From Ignavibacteria bacterium (GTDB lineage: Bacteria; Bacteroidota; Ignavibacteria; Kapaibacteriales; Kapaibacteriaceae), in contig JACPPD010000004.1 in assembly GCA_016191145.1 (NCBI GenBank), positions 143,139-207,138 on the forward strand: DNA of 64,000 bases, written 5' to 3'. The notes below the pieces were generated by a model that was not told the DNA's origin, did not search any database, and saw only the letters and a program-made list of their open reading frames with translations. The translations under genes and the position numbers were made by a program. Below, in pieces: positions 49,516 through 57,451 of this stretch. Each line of letters begins with the position of its first letter. The stretch's first letter is position 1.

Positions 49516-50334
49516 ATGGAATTCCTTTTGACTGGGGAGGGCATCGTTGCTCTTTTGACCCTAACGGTTCTTGAAATCGTTCTTGGCATCGACAACATCA
49601 TCTTTATCTCTATTCTTGTTGGGAGGCTCCCAGATGAGCAGCAAACACGCATCCGAACAATCGGTCTGGCACTTGCATTGATCCTCCGAATAGCGTTTCT
49701 GGCTGGCGCCTCCTGGATGGTTGGGCTTACGATGCCCATAATAACGATACCTCCATTTTTCCTGCACGATATACCATTCTTCGTCACAGGCCGAGACTTC
49801 ATCATGTTTGCCGGCGGCTTATTTCTGATGGGCAAGGCAACAACAGAGCTGTATTCCAAGCTAGAGGGGGTGGAGAAGGTACCGGGCCAGACTGGTGCTG
49901 AGTCGGGTAGCCGGAAGAGCACTCAGGCATCGAGAATGGCTGCTTCCCTGATTGTTCAGATCATTGTGTTAGACATTGTGTTTTCTGTCGATTCAGTAAT
50001 CACTGCAGTGGGTTTAACACGGAACCTACCGGTGATGATCATTGCAGTTATATCGGCTGTTGGAGTTATGATGTGGACAGCAGGTGGCATTTCGCGGTTC
50101 ATTCACCGTCATCCATCAGTAAAAATTCTTGCTCTCTCATTCCTTCTTATGGTTGGGCTCGTACTCATGATAGAAGGTTTACACGTCCATGTTCCAAAGG
50201 GATACATTTACTTTGCCATGGCGTTTTCAATGGCAGTCGAAGGTCTCAACATGCGTTTCCGGGGCAAGCGGGTACCGGCGCATCCCGTCGAGCTCAGATC
50301 ACCCGCTTATGAGGAAAACAATGAGTCGAAGTAG
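49516..50334 (+). CDS. TerC family integral membrane protein
   Basis: The 272-aa protein has about seven hydrophobic helices. Family motifs are LTLTVLEIVLGIDNIIFISILVGRLP (acidic residues inside helix 1) and IIVLDIVFSVDSVITAVGLTRNLPVMI (the repeat with Asp). TerC proteins are implicated in metal-ion, especially manganese, transport and in metalation of exported proteins, or in tellurite resistance; here no ter operon is nearby. The C-terminus after residue 250 is hydrophilic. Confidence 0.92.
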   Translation: MEFLLTGEGIVALLTLTVLEIVLGIDNIIFISILVGRLPDEQQTRIRTIGLALALILRIAFLAGASWMVGLTMPIITIPPFFLHDIPFFVTGRDFIMFAGGLFLMGKATTELYSKLEGVEKVPGQTGAESGSRKSTQASRMAASLIVQIIVLDIVFSVDSVITAVGLTRNLPVMIIAVISAVGVMMWTAGGISRFIHRHPSVKILALSFLLMVGLVLMIEGLHVHVPKGYIYFAMAFSMAVEGLNMRFRGKRVPAHPVELRSPAYEENNESK

Positions 50335-50374
50335 CCGTTTGTCAACTTTTTTCACAGAATTGCAAATCAATTCC

Positions 50375-50404
50375 TTGTTGAGTTGAACATCACGTTTATA
50401 TTCG
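50375..50404 (+). promoter_or_regulatory. Possible Bacteroidota-type promoter of the phosphosugar isomerase gene
   Basis: TTG at 50375-50377 and TATATTCG at 50397-50404 are 19 bases apart, close to the TTTG/TAnnTTTG pattern of Bacteroidota sigma factors. The isomerase ATG is 34 bases downstream. Confidence 0.3.
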
Positions 50405-50438
50405 CCCCCTACCCAAATTATCAAATTCCGGAAGCACC

Positions 50439-51515
50439 ATGGGGAAGCCACAGGCACAACAATTCGATGCGGACAACATGCATGAAACTCTGTATCGTAT
50501 GCCTGAACAAATTAAAGAAGCGATAGAGATTGGTGAAAATGCGCCGATTTTCCGTCAGACGTCAGTTTCTAACCGCTATGCAATGTTTGGGTTAGGGGGC
50601 TCTGCCATTGGAGCAGACCTACTGCGAAGCTATGCTGCCGTTAGCGAGGGTGGCAGCCACTTAAACATTTCTGTCCATCGTAGTTACGAGGCTCCGTCTT
50701 GGCTCGACTCCGACACCAATGTTGTTGTGAGCAGCTATTCGGGCGAAACTGAGGAGACGCTGGCAGCGTTTGAAGAGGCACGAAAGCGGACGATGCGGAT
50801 GGTGGCTATTACAACCGGCGGGACGCTTCATAAGCGCTGCATAACGTACGGAGTACCCGTCATCAACATTCCTCCCGGGTATCAGCCGCGCTGTGCACTA
50901 GCCTTTTCGTTTTTTCCACTGCTAACAGTACTCGGACGATATGGCGCCTTCGACGCAAAGGCAGTTCGCGCAAACAGCCGCGGGGTGAATGAAATCCTGA
51001 GGGAGCTGGAGGCCGTGCGGGATCTTTATGCATCGAAGCAAGCCAAAAATCCGGCACTTGCGCTTGCCAAGGCCATTCAGCCTACCATCCCTGTTGTGTA
51101 TTCTTCTTCGAGCCGCATGGACGCTGTTAATCTTCGCTGGAGAGGTCAAATCCAGGAAAACGCAAAGCAACTTTGTTTTGGCAACTTCCTTCCCGAGATG
51201 AATCATAACGAAATCAATGGTTGGCAGCATCCAAAGACCCTCGCGAATAAGTTTCATGTCATCATGCTGCGCGACGTTGACGACCATCCAAGAGTAAAGC
51301 TCCGATTTGATGCCTTGAAGGACATTATAAAGGGATCGGTGGAAGGTATAACCATCGTAGAAGGTAAGGGCAAATCTCTACTTTCGCGCATGTTTACGTC
51401 TATCTACCTGGCCGATTGGACCAGCTACCACCTTGCCTTGCTGAATAAGGAAGATCCATCGCCAGTGCCCGTTATTCAGTCGTTGAAGGCGCGATTGGCC
51501 AAGGCCCGACAGTAA
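50439..51515 (+). CDS. Bifunctional phosphoglucose/phosphomannose isomerase-type SIS protein
   Basis: The 358-aa protein carries two SIS domains: the first has MFGLGGSAIGADLLRSY and VVVSSYSGETEETLAAFEEA, typical of the sugar-phosphate-binding loop. The middle reads GVPVINIPPGYQPRCALAFSFFPLL, and the second SIS has VVYSSSSRMDAVNLRWRGQIQENAKQLCFGNFLPEMNHNEINGW, with the catalytic-type Glu/His. This matches the PGI/PMI family first known from Archaea. It interconverts glucose-6-P or mannose-6-P with fructose-6-P. Substrate range is not visible. Confidence 0.92.
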   Translation: MGKPQAQQFDADNMHETLYRMPEQIKEAIEIGENAPIFRQTSVSNRYAMFGLGGSAIGADLLRSYAAVSEGGSHLNISVHRSYEAPSWLDSDTNVVVSSYSGETEETLAAFEEARKRTMRMVAITTGGTLHKRCITYGVPVINIPPGYQPRCALAFSFFPLLTVLGRYGAFDAKAVRANSRGVNEILRELEAVRDLYASKQAKNPALALAKAIQPTIPVVYSSSSRMDAVNLRWRGQIQENAKQLCFGNFLPEMNHNEINGWQHPKTLANKFHVIMLRDVDDHPRVKLRFDALKDIIKGSVEGITIVEGKGKSLLSRMFTSIYLADWTSYHLALLNKEDPSPVPVIQSLKARLAKARQ

Positions 51516-51592
51516 AGTATCGTACCCAAGATTCGCTCATTTTTCGTATTTTAGTAGTCCCCGAGTTCATTACCATAGCTAAAGGAGTCTTC

Positions 51593-52015
51593 ATGGCCGG
51601 GACCGTAAAGTCCACCGAGACCAAGAAGCCGAAACGAAAGGCGAAATACATCACCCTCTACTCGCCCTTCCTGATGAAGGACACGAAACATGAGTTGATA
51701 GGTGAACCCATTGACAGTGAAAGCGGACGGCAGCAATGGGCGCGATGCAGTGTTAGCCACCATTCACAACTGATTAATCTTGATATACTCCAGCAGACTG
51801 CCGAGAAGTCGCTTAAGGAATTCAAGCTGAACCGCGAAGATTCACGCGAATACTCACCGCGGAGCGAGTACCAGGTGAACGACGTGATCTACCACAAAAC
51901 GTGGGACGATGTTGGCATTGTTAGGGCAAAGGAAGTGATGTCAAATGGCCGTTCATCACTTCTCGTTCATTTTGAGAAACACAAGGAAAAACGGCTCGTC
52001 GAAAACCTGAAATAA
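51593..52015 (+). CDS. Small basic protein with a Tudor/CarD-like C-terminal domain, unknown function
   Basis: The 140-aa protein starts at ATG 51593 with an AGGAG site 7 bases upstream. The first 20 residues are Lys-rich (STETKKPKRKAKY). The C-terminal ~50 residues (YQVNDVIYHKTWDDVGIVRAKEVMSNGRSSLLVHFEKHKEKRLVENL) fit the small beta-barrel seen in Tudor-like or CarD N-terminal domains: G/N-D-V-I-x-H, a turn, V-x-F and a final K-x-L-V. It is followed 25 bp later by rpsU, so an RNA, ribosome or polymerase-related role is plausible but unproven. Confidence 0.7.
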   Translation: MAGTVKSTETKKPKRKAKYITLYSPFLMKDTKHELIGEPIDSESGRQQWARCSVSHHSQLINLDILQQTAEKSLKEFKLNREDSREYSPRSEYQVNDVIYHKTWDDVGIVRAKEVMSNGRSSLLVHFEKHKEKRLVENLK

Positions 52016-52040
52016 CCACAAACCTTATCTCTAATTCTGC

Positions 52041-52241
52041 ATGCCAGTCATAGGTGTAACAATACAGAGCAACGAGTCGATTGACCGTGCACTCCGTCGC
52101 TTCAAGAAGAAGTATGAGCGTTCAGGCGTCCTGCGCGAATTCAAGAAGCGCGCCTTTTTCACCAAACCCAGCGTTGAACGCCGGATGGCGCGCCTCAAAG
52201 CCGCCAGACGTCAGCACAGGCAGCAGTTAGAAGCAGAATAG
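52041..52241 (+). CDS. rpsU: Small ribosomal subunit protein bS21
   Basis: The 66-aa very basic protein begins MPVIGVTIQSNESIDRALRRFKKKYERSGVLREFKKR and ends with an Arg/Ala/Gln helix. That is bS21: ESIDRALRRFKKK plus the FxKPSxxRR segment. It is the last gene before a pair of hairpin repeats that separate it from convergent murE. Confidence 0.93.
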   Translation: MPVIGVTIQSNESIDRALRRFKKKYERSGVLREFKKRAFFTKPSVERRMARLKAARRQHRQQLEAE

Positions 52242-52423
52242 CGTTCAGATAGCACATTCCTGAGGGCAAATGCCCAGCCCCACCGTGAGTGCAGTGCTGT
52301 GCTCGCTGCGGTCCAATATTTACCCCAAACAGAGAACTCTTTGAGAGTAATTCGCATCGGTGTTTTATAACAGCGGTGAGGCTGAGTATTGGGAGACCGG
52401 TAAAAAAAACCGGAATTAGCATG

Positions 52424-52451
52424 ATGCCGGGTATCTCTTGATACCCGGCAT
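52424..52451. repeat. Dispersed hairpin repeat, copy 3 (bidirectional terminator candidate)
   Basis: Perfect 12-bp arms with a TCTT loop, in the 259-bp gap between the ends of rpsU (plus) and murE (minus). Just before it is CCGG-T-A8-CCGG-like sequence. A terminator role is likely from position. Confidence 0.85.
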
Positions 52452-52468
52452 GGCGTGAAAATTACCTG

Positions 52469-52496
52469 ATGCCGGGTATCAAGAGATACCCGGCAT
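52469..52496. repeat. Dispersed hairpin repeat, copy 4, inverted loop
   Basis: The same 12-bp arms, but with an AAGA loop, so it is the reverse orientation of copy 3, 17 bases away. It abuts the murE stop at 52501. Confidence 0.85.
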
Positions 52497-52500
52497 GGTG

Positions 52501-54051
52501 TTAAGTCTTGCAAATGTTTTCCACTACTATTCTGTCGCTGAACGGAAGTACTTCGGCGCCGATGATCTGATATTCCTCGTGCCCTTTTCCGGCAATCAGA
52601 ATTACGTCGTGCGGTTCAGCGGTGGTGAGCGACCGTTCTATGGCTTCCCGACGATCCGCAAACACATGGACATTTCGATTGTTGCTACGCCTGCAACCCT
52701 CTGCAACCTGCTCAATGATCTGTAAGGGATCTTCGTTCCTTGGATTGTCGCTCGTCAGCCAGACTTCATCGGCGATGCTGCACGCTATAAACCCCATGTC
52801 CTGACGTTTCGATTTATCTCTGTCTCCACCGCATCCAAATACAACGTGAAGGCGCTGGTTGGGATCCATTATTTCCTTTAGTGTTCGTAACGCTTTGTCG
52901 AGCGCGTCGGGAGTGTGCGCATAGTCTATAACTGCCACAGCGCCTGTGGGCAGGTCGATGCTCTCCATCCTCCCTCGCGGTCCCTGAACGCTGGCAAGAA
53001 ACTGTCTGATGCTTTGTGCAGACATGCCATCGAGCATTGCCACCACAGCACAAATCGCAGCGTTGAAAATATTGAACCGACCGATGAGAGGAATGGTGAA
53101 GTAAAGGGGCTGGCTACCGTCAAGGTCGGCAAATGCCTGGTGCTGAATAATGGATGGGGCGGTGAGGCCAAATGTGCAACCGTGACTTGATACATTCTCC
53201 TGCACAATGCATACATCGTTTAACGATCCCCTCCCAACACTTACTATGTGCCCTTTACAGTCGCGCGTTAAAAACGGCGTCCAATCATCATCGCCATTAA
53301 CGATGGCGCTGCTGGTAACGCTGAGGGAATTGAATAAACTTTTTTTTGACCGGGCATAGTTCTCCATCGACCCGTGATAATCCAAATGATCGTGAGTGAG
53401 ATTGGTGAACGCTGCAACATGGAACGGAATGCCATAAACGCGATGCTGCTCGAGTGCGTGGGAACTTGCTTCCATGACGATGGTGTTGACGCCATCCGCG
53501 AACATGCTGACGATGGTTTCGTATAAATATTTAGTATCGGGCGTTGTGTGAGAGTTGTCGAGTATGTTGTATTCACCCGAAGAATCGTGATACCGAATTC
53601 CTGTTGTTCCAATAAAGCCCGTATGGCTTCCACTCAACGTGTACAACTGCTCTAGAATGGTTGCCACCGTTGTCTTACCATTGGTTCCAGTCACACAGAT
53701 AAACCTAATTCCCTGTAGCGCCTGTCGTATTCCGCTGATTGTGTTCAGCAGCAAATGCGCATACGCCAGCCGTGCATCCCGAACGCGTATGTATGCAACG
53801 TCGCGTCCAACGCGCCCCCTTCCAAAATCGACGTCACTATCAGAACGTTCTCCGATGATTACCGTTGCGCCGCCCTCTACCGATTGCCGAATGTGATCGT
53901 GACCATCGAATGCGCTACCTTTAATGGCTACGAAGACGTCCTGTGGCTTAACAAGACGCGAATCGTTGTTCACACTATGAATGGCCACGTCGGCCGAACC
54001 AACTATTTCCAGGACTTCCAACTTGTGCAGTGCATCACTGAGCAGCGCCAT
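52501..54051 (-). CDS. murE: UDP-MurNAc-tripeptide synthetase MurE (meso-diaminopimelate-adding)
   Basis: The ligase adds meso-diaminopimelate to UDP-MurNAc-L-Ala-D-Glu. The length is 516 aa. The N-terminal uridine-binding domain carries VNNDSRLVKPQDVFVAIKG. The ATP-binding loop GTNGKTT is at residues 122-128. The DNPR motif at 435-438 (SDNPRNEDP) is the signature of enzymes using mDAP rather than lysine, so the wall is mDAP type. The end reads ILIAGKGHEEYQ. It stands apart from a dcw cluster, convergent with rpsU across two hairpin repeats, and divergent from the NUDIX gene. Confidence 0.97.
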   Translation of the reverse strand: MALLSDALHKLEVLEIVGSADVAIHSVNNDSRLVKPQDVFVAIKGSAFDGHDHIRQSVEGGATVIIGERSDSDVDFGRGRVGRDVAYIRVRDARLAYAHLLLNTISGIRQALQGIRFICVTGTNGKTTVATILEQLYTLSGSHTGFIGTTGIRYHDSSGEYNILDNSHTTPDTKYLYETIVSMFADGVNTIVMEASSHALEQHRVYGIPFHVAAFTNLTHDHLDYHGSMENYARSKKSLFNSLSVTSSAIVNGDDDWTPFLTRDCKGHIVSVGRGSLNDVCIVQENVSSHGCTFGLTAPSIIQHQAFADLDGSQPLYFTIPLIGRFNIFNAAICAVVAMLDGMSAQSIRQFLASVQGPRGRMESIDLPTGAVAVIDYAHTPDALDKALRTLKEIMDPNQRLHVVFGCGGDRDKSKRQDMGFIACSIADEVWLTSDNPRNEDPLQIIEQVAEGCRRSNNRNVHVFADRREAIERSLTTAEPHDVILIAGKGHEEYQIIGAEVLPFSDRIVVENICKT

Positions 54052-54125
54052 GAACGAAGTTAATTCAGAAAGAAATACAAGTAGCGTTTTGCCGTGTGCA
54101 TTCTGCGATTTACGATTTTCGACTT

Positions 54126-54764
54126 ATGACTCTTGAAGATTATCTCAGGCTGAAGCTGCATGGTGAGTTGCCAGGCGTCAAAGCACATCGCGAGTTTATA
54201 CCCGACGTACCGGATGCAGAGGTAAGGCTTCGGGGAGTGTGGGAAGGGGCTCGTAGGAGCGCAGTCCTTGTTCCCCTCATCGCAATGCCCCATGCCTTTC
54301 CTAATGTGCTGCTAACGGTAAGAAGTGAATTTATCCGGTCGCATAAGGGTCAAATCTCATTTCCCGGAGGAATGGTTGAAGATGATGAAAACGAAGTCGA
54401 CGCAGCGCTCAGAGAAATGCACGAAGAAACAGGAATCGATATAGGCTCGGTTCAAATCCTTGGCTCACTATCACCCACATATATACCGCCATCAAATTCA
54501 ATTGTGTTGCCTACTGTGGGGATTATACAGCGACCGAAAGAATACATTATCAGCCTAACAGAGGTGCGCGAAATTTTCGATGTGCCCATTACATCATTTT
54601 TGGATCCGGAATCAGTTGTTGTTAAGAAGAGAACACTGCATGGAGTCGAAGCCAACGTTCCCATGTGGAACGTCCATCCCGAAGTGCCGCTGTGGGGCGC
54701 AACGGCAATGATATTGAATGAGCTTATTTGGATTATCCGAGAATTCGTAAATACAACGGAATAG
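54126..54764 (+). CDS. NUDIX hydrolase, CoA pyrophosphatase type
   Basis: The 212-aa protein starts at ATG 54126 (the frame is open upstream to 54096). The region SAVLVPLIAMPHAFPNVLLTVRSEFIRSHKGQISFPGG is typical of the NudL/Nudt7 CoA diphosphatase group, where the UPF0035 pattern L-T-x-R-x-x-x-L/I-R-x-H-x-G-Q-I-x-F-P-G-G occurs. The Nudix box at residues 82-104 is complete (G-x5-E-x7-REMHEETGI). It would cleave CoA to phosphopantetheine and 3',5'-ADP. Starts are 74 bp from divergent murE. Confidence 0.92.
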   Translation: MTLEDYLRLKLHGELPGVKAHREFIPDVPDAEVRLRGVWEGARRSAVLVPLIAMPHAFPNVLLTVRSEFIRSHKGQISFPGGMVEDDENEVDAALREMHEETGIDIGSVQILGSLSPTYIPPSNSIVLPTVGIIQRPKEYIISLTEVREIFDVPITSFLDPESVVVKKRTLHGVEANVPMWNVHPEVPLWGATAMILNELIWIIREFVNTTE

Positions 54765-54787
54765 TTTGAAACCCTTTATCAGTTTTG

Positions 54788-54916
54788 TGCTGCCGGGAAC
54801 ATGCCGGGAGAGATATGCTGCCGGGGAACATGCCGGGAGAGATATGCTGCCGGGGAACATGCCGGGAGAGATATGCTGCCGGGGAACATGCCGGGAGAGA
54901 TATGCTGCCGGGGAAG
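54788..54916. repeat. 29-bp tandem repeat, about 4.4 units
   Basis: The unit is TGCTGCCGGGGAAC plus ATGCCGGGAGAGATA, repeated with a fixed 29-bp period and nearly no variation (the first copy lacks one G). Its ATGCCGGG core also begins the arms of the dispersed hairpin repeats. The array lies in the gap after the NUDIX gene. Confidence 0.9.
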
Positions 54917-55034
54917 GTTAAACAATAGACGCTTAAGTTGTTGTATTTCAAACCATTACGGCTTCAAATACAGATGAATATCAAACTGAGGACCTACCCA
55001 GAGTTAGAAGCTTTGAATTATCGAAATTTGTATC

Positions 55035-55328
55035 ATGAGATTTACTGTCATCATACTGTTTATTGCCGTGGGGTGTACGGAAACGGCGTCGCCTGATCAT
55101 CGGCTTGTACAAGCCTATTCCGATGTTGTTGTAGTGCGTGAGTTGTATGCAGACTCAGGCATTGTGAAGCAGAAGAACGACTCGATTCTAAAATCGTACG
55201 GATACGATAGTGCAGGGTTTTCCTCCGAGCTGCAGAATATGTCGAGAACTCCGCAGCTCCTAAAATCTTTCTTTGACAGCGTCTCCGCAGCTCTTATGCA
55301 GAAGCGAACGAAACCTCCCGGATCATGA
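55035..55328 (+). CDS. Small lipoprotein, DUF4296-like
   Basis: The 97-aa protein has a very short lipoprotein signal (MRFTVIILFIAVGC, lipid Cys14). The mature part is helical: LVQAYSDVVVVRELYADSG, then QKNDSILKSYGYDSAGFSSELQNM. This matches the DUF4296 pattern of Bacteroidota lipoproteins in general shape (a proximal helix with paired aromatic residues, then a K-x-D-S-I-L-x-x-Y-G turn). Function is unknown. Confidence 0.7.
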   Translation: MRFTVIILFIAVGCTETASPDHRLVQAYSDVVVVRELYADSGIVKQKNDSILKSYGYDSAGFSSELQNMSRTPQLLKSFFDSVSAALMQKRTKPPGS

Positions 55329-55371
55329 AATACAGCAGGGATCGTTCACATTTTACACAATAAAATCAATC

Positions 55372-55430
55372 AGGTATCAAGACGGTACGATAATTTATAC
55401 ATCAAGACCGTACGATAATTCAGGCATCAA
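55372..55430. repeat. 25-bp tandem repeat at the pyrD 3' end, about 2.3 units
   Basis: ATCAAGACGGTACGATAATT recurs after 25 bases as ATCAAGACCGTACGATAATT and a partial third copy (ATCAAGG). It spans the pyrD stop codon, so part of the C-terminus is encoded in it. Confidence 0.6.
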
Positions 55431-56529
55431 GGTTTTTATAAACCGCATGGCCATACTTGGCAAACCGCTCGAAATACCCCGTATACCATTGATTAAGCAG
55501 GATGCCATGCTGCTGGCCCACGGTGATGTCGGCAGCCGACGATACACCGCCGCATCGTATAACATGAAATTCCTGACGAATGTACATATTGTTAACAATT
55601 TCAACGGCACGTTTTGCTAAGTCGAGTGAATCTTGTTTTACTACTGCGCCGCTTAAGCCCCCTCCAAAAGAATTTGTAAAGAAATCGTACATCGCCCTGT
55701 CTTGTGGAGCTATTCGTTCACGTTTTTCTTTGTAGAGTGTCGACGTATTTCCAAGAATGATGCCATCGTAACTCAATGTTGCAAGTGTTTGTATGAGTTC
55801 CGGCAACAGTCTGGCATCGGTATCTACAGAGAACTTAACTACAACCGGAAGCGGGCGTTCGCGCTTTTCGAGAAAATGATGCGATACATATTCTAGGCGG
55901 TTGATAAGATGTTCGTCCAGAAGAGATGCAGACTTTTGTTCAACGTTGGGACAGCTCTCGTTGAGTTCGATATAATCCACGCCTGCATCGTGGAACATGA
56001 ACATACCCTCGACAAGTTCCGGCAATGCATCATCTTCGTGCAGGCCGGGCTCGGCTGCAACGCTGATTCCGACCGGGCATCCATGCACTTTCTCAATTGC
56101 AGCTAAACGCTTTGCAACAGCAGCATGCCCCTGATTAGGCAAACCGAGCCAGTTCGAAGCAGAAGCTGATCGGCTGTATGGAACAGCAGGCAGAATATAT
56201 CCGTTCGATCGGTTTCCAATGCGCGGTCGGGACGTTGTTGTCCCACCCACAAATGCCCCAGCCCCCTGCCTGCTGACGACGGAATACCCAGCACCGCTCT
56301 TGAACATGCCTGCTGCATTCCAAATTGGTCGGTTAAATAACAGGTTCCACGCTTTAACTGAATTGCGATGCGGCGCGTCATCGACGAACGTGTTGTCATC
56401 TTCAGCAAAGCGTTCTACAAACCAGCGGCGTCCCCTCGAAAAAACTTTAACAGTAAGCGATGGCGGTAACGTCGAAAGAAGGGGGCGTAGTAAGTATTCG
56501 AGTTGAGCAACGCGCTCAATTAACGTCAT
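55420..56529 (-). CDS. pyrD: Dihydroorotate dehydrogenase
   Basis: The enzyme oxidises dihydroorotate to orotate in pyrimidine synthesis. ATG 56529 gives 369 aa. Residues fit the FMN barrel: PIWNAAGMFKSGAGYSVVSRQGAGAFVGGTTT, then YIELNESCPNVEQK, then the catalytic-region VVVKFSVDTD, and IRCGGVSSAADITVGQQHG near the end. The N-terminal extension (RVAQLEYLLRPLLSTL) resembles class 2 (quinone-linked) enzymes. It is divergent from the AMP nucleosidase (68 bp between starts). Confidence 0.9.
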   Translation of the reverse strand: MTLIERVAQLEYLLRPLLSTLPPSLTVKVFSRGRRWFVERFAEDDNTFVDDAPHRNSVKAWNLLFNRPIWNAAGMFKSGAGYSVVSRQGAGAFVGGTTTSRPRIGNRSNGYILPAVPYSRSASASNWLGLPNQGHAAVAKRLAAIEKVHGCPVGISVAAEPGLHEDDALPELVEGMFMFHDAGVDYIELNESCPNVEQKSASLLDEHLINRLEYVSHHFLEKRERPLPVVVKFSVDTDARLLPELIQTLATLSYDGIILGNTSTLYKEKRERIAPQDRAMYDFFTNSFGGGLSGAVVKQDSLDLAKRAVEIVNNMYIRQEFHVIRCGGVSSAADITVGQQHGILLNQWYTGYFERFAKYGHAVYKNLDA

Positions 56530-56597
56530 GAACACAAAATTACTATTCTCACCAACCAACCATCATCAGGCGGCATAGGTTCGCGTAATTTCGGTGC

Positions 56598-57368
56598 ATG
56601 ACAACAAAGGTTGAGATTGCCAGAAGCTGGTTGCCGCGATATACAGGTACACAAATCGATGATTTTGGTGATTATATTTTGATCACCAATTTTAAATCGT
56701 ATGTAGAGAGTTTTGCCGAACGATTCAATGTCGACATCAGGGGATTGGATCGGCCCATGCAAACGGCAACAAGCACTGAAGGTTTATCCATAATCAACTA
56801 TGGAATCGGATCACCCAATGCAGCCCTCATTATGGATCTGCTTGTCGCACGAATGCCGCGAGGTGTACTCTTTCTCGGAAAATGTGGCGGCCTAAAAGAT
56901 TCAACACAAATCGGACATTTCATTCTGCCGATAGCAGCGATAAGGGGCGACGGAACAAGCAATGATTACTTCCCACAAGAAGTACCAGCATTACCATCGT
57001 TCAAACTTCACAAATTCGTTTCCGATAAAGTGCTGGCATACAATCAGGAATACAGAACAGGTGTTGTGTACACAACAAACCGAAGAGTATGGGAATGGGA
57101 TGAGTTGTTCCGTCAGCGTCTGCGGGATTTATCGTGCCTTGCAATCGACATGGAAACGGCGACGATCTTCATCGTCGGCCACAAGAACGGCATTCCACGA
57201 GGCGCCTTATTACTTGTAAGCGACGTTCCCGTGATGCCAGAAGGGATAAAGACAGAAGAGTCCGACAGGCTGGTAACAGAACAGTGGGCTGGTCTGCATC
57301 TCGACATTGGGATTAGCGCCATGACGGAGATTGGGTTGAAGGGAGAACAGATAAAACATTTCCACTAA
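56598..57368 (+). CDS. amn: AMP nucleosidase, short form
   Basis: The 256-aa protein hydrolyses AMP to adenine and ribose-5-phosphate. It matches the short Bacteroidota-type AMP nucleosidase with only the phosphorylase-like domain: INYGIGSPNAALIMDLLVARMPRGVLFLGKCGGL, then FILPIAAIRGDGTSNDYFP, the Glu-containing CLAIDMETATIF, and LLVSDVPVMPEGIKTEESD. It ends 42 bp before a hairpin repeat and converges with the malic enzyme gene. Confidence 0.94.
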   Translation: MTTKVEIARSWLPRYTGTQIDDFGDYILITNFKSYVESFAERFNVDIRGLDRPMQTATSTEGLSIINYGIGSPNAALIMDLLVARMPRGVLFLGKCGGLKDSTQIGHFILPIAAIRGDGTSNDYFPQEVPALPSFKLHKFVSDKVLAYNQEYRTGVVYTTNRRVWEWDELFRQRLRDLSCLAIDMETATIFIVGHKNGIPRGALLLVSDVPVMPEGIKTEESDRLVTEQWAGLHLDIGISAMTEIGLKGEQIKHFH

Positions 57369-57409
57369 GTATTCACAAAATACCGACCAAAGATGCTTTG
57401 ATTCATGCG

Positions 57410-57437
57410 ATGCCGGGTATCTCTTGATACCCGGCAT
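57410..57437. repeat. Dispersed hairpin repeat, copy 5 (bidirectional terminator candidate)
   Basis: Perfect 12-bp arms with a TCTT loop in the 83-bp gap between convergent amn and the malic enzyme gene. As with copies 3 and 4, the position fits a shared terminator. Confidence 0.9.
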
Positions 57438-57451
57438 CATTTAACAATTTC

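Noticed and set aside
54788..54916. CRISPR array
   Set aside because: The 29-bp units are directly adjacent with no spacers, and there are no cas genes nearby; it is a simple tandem repeat.
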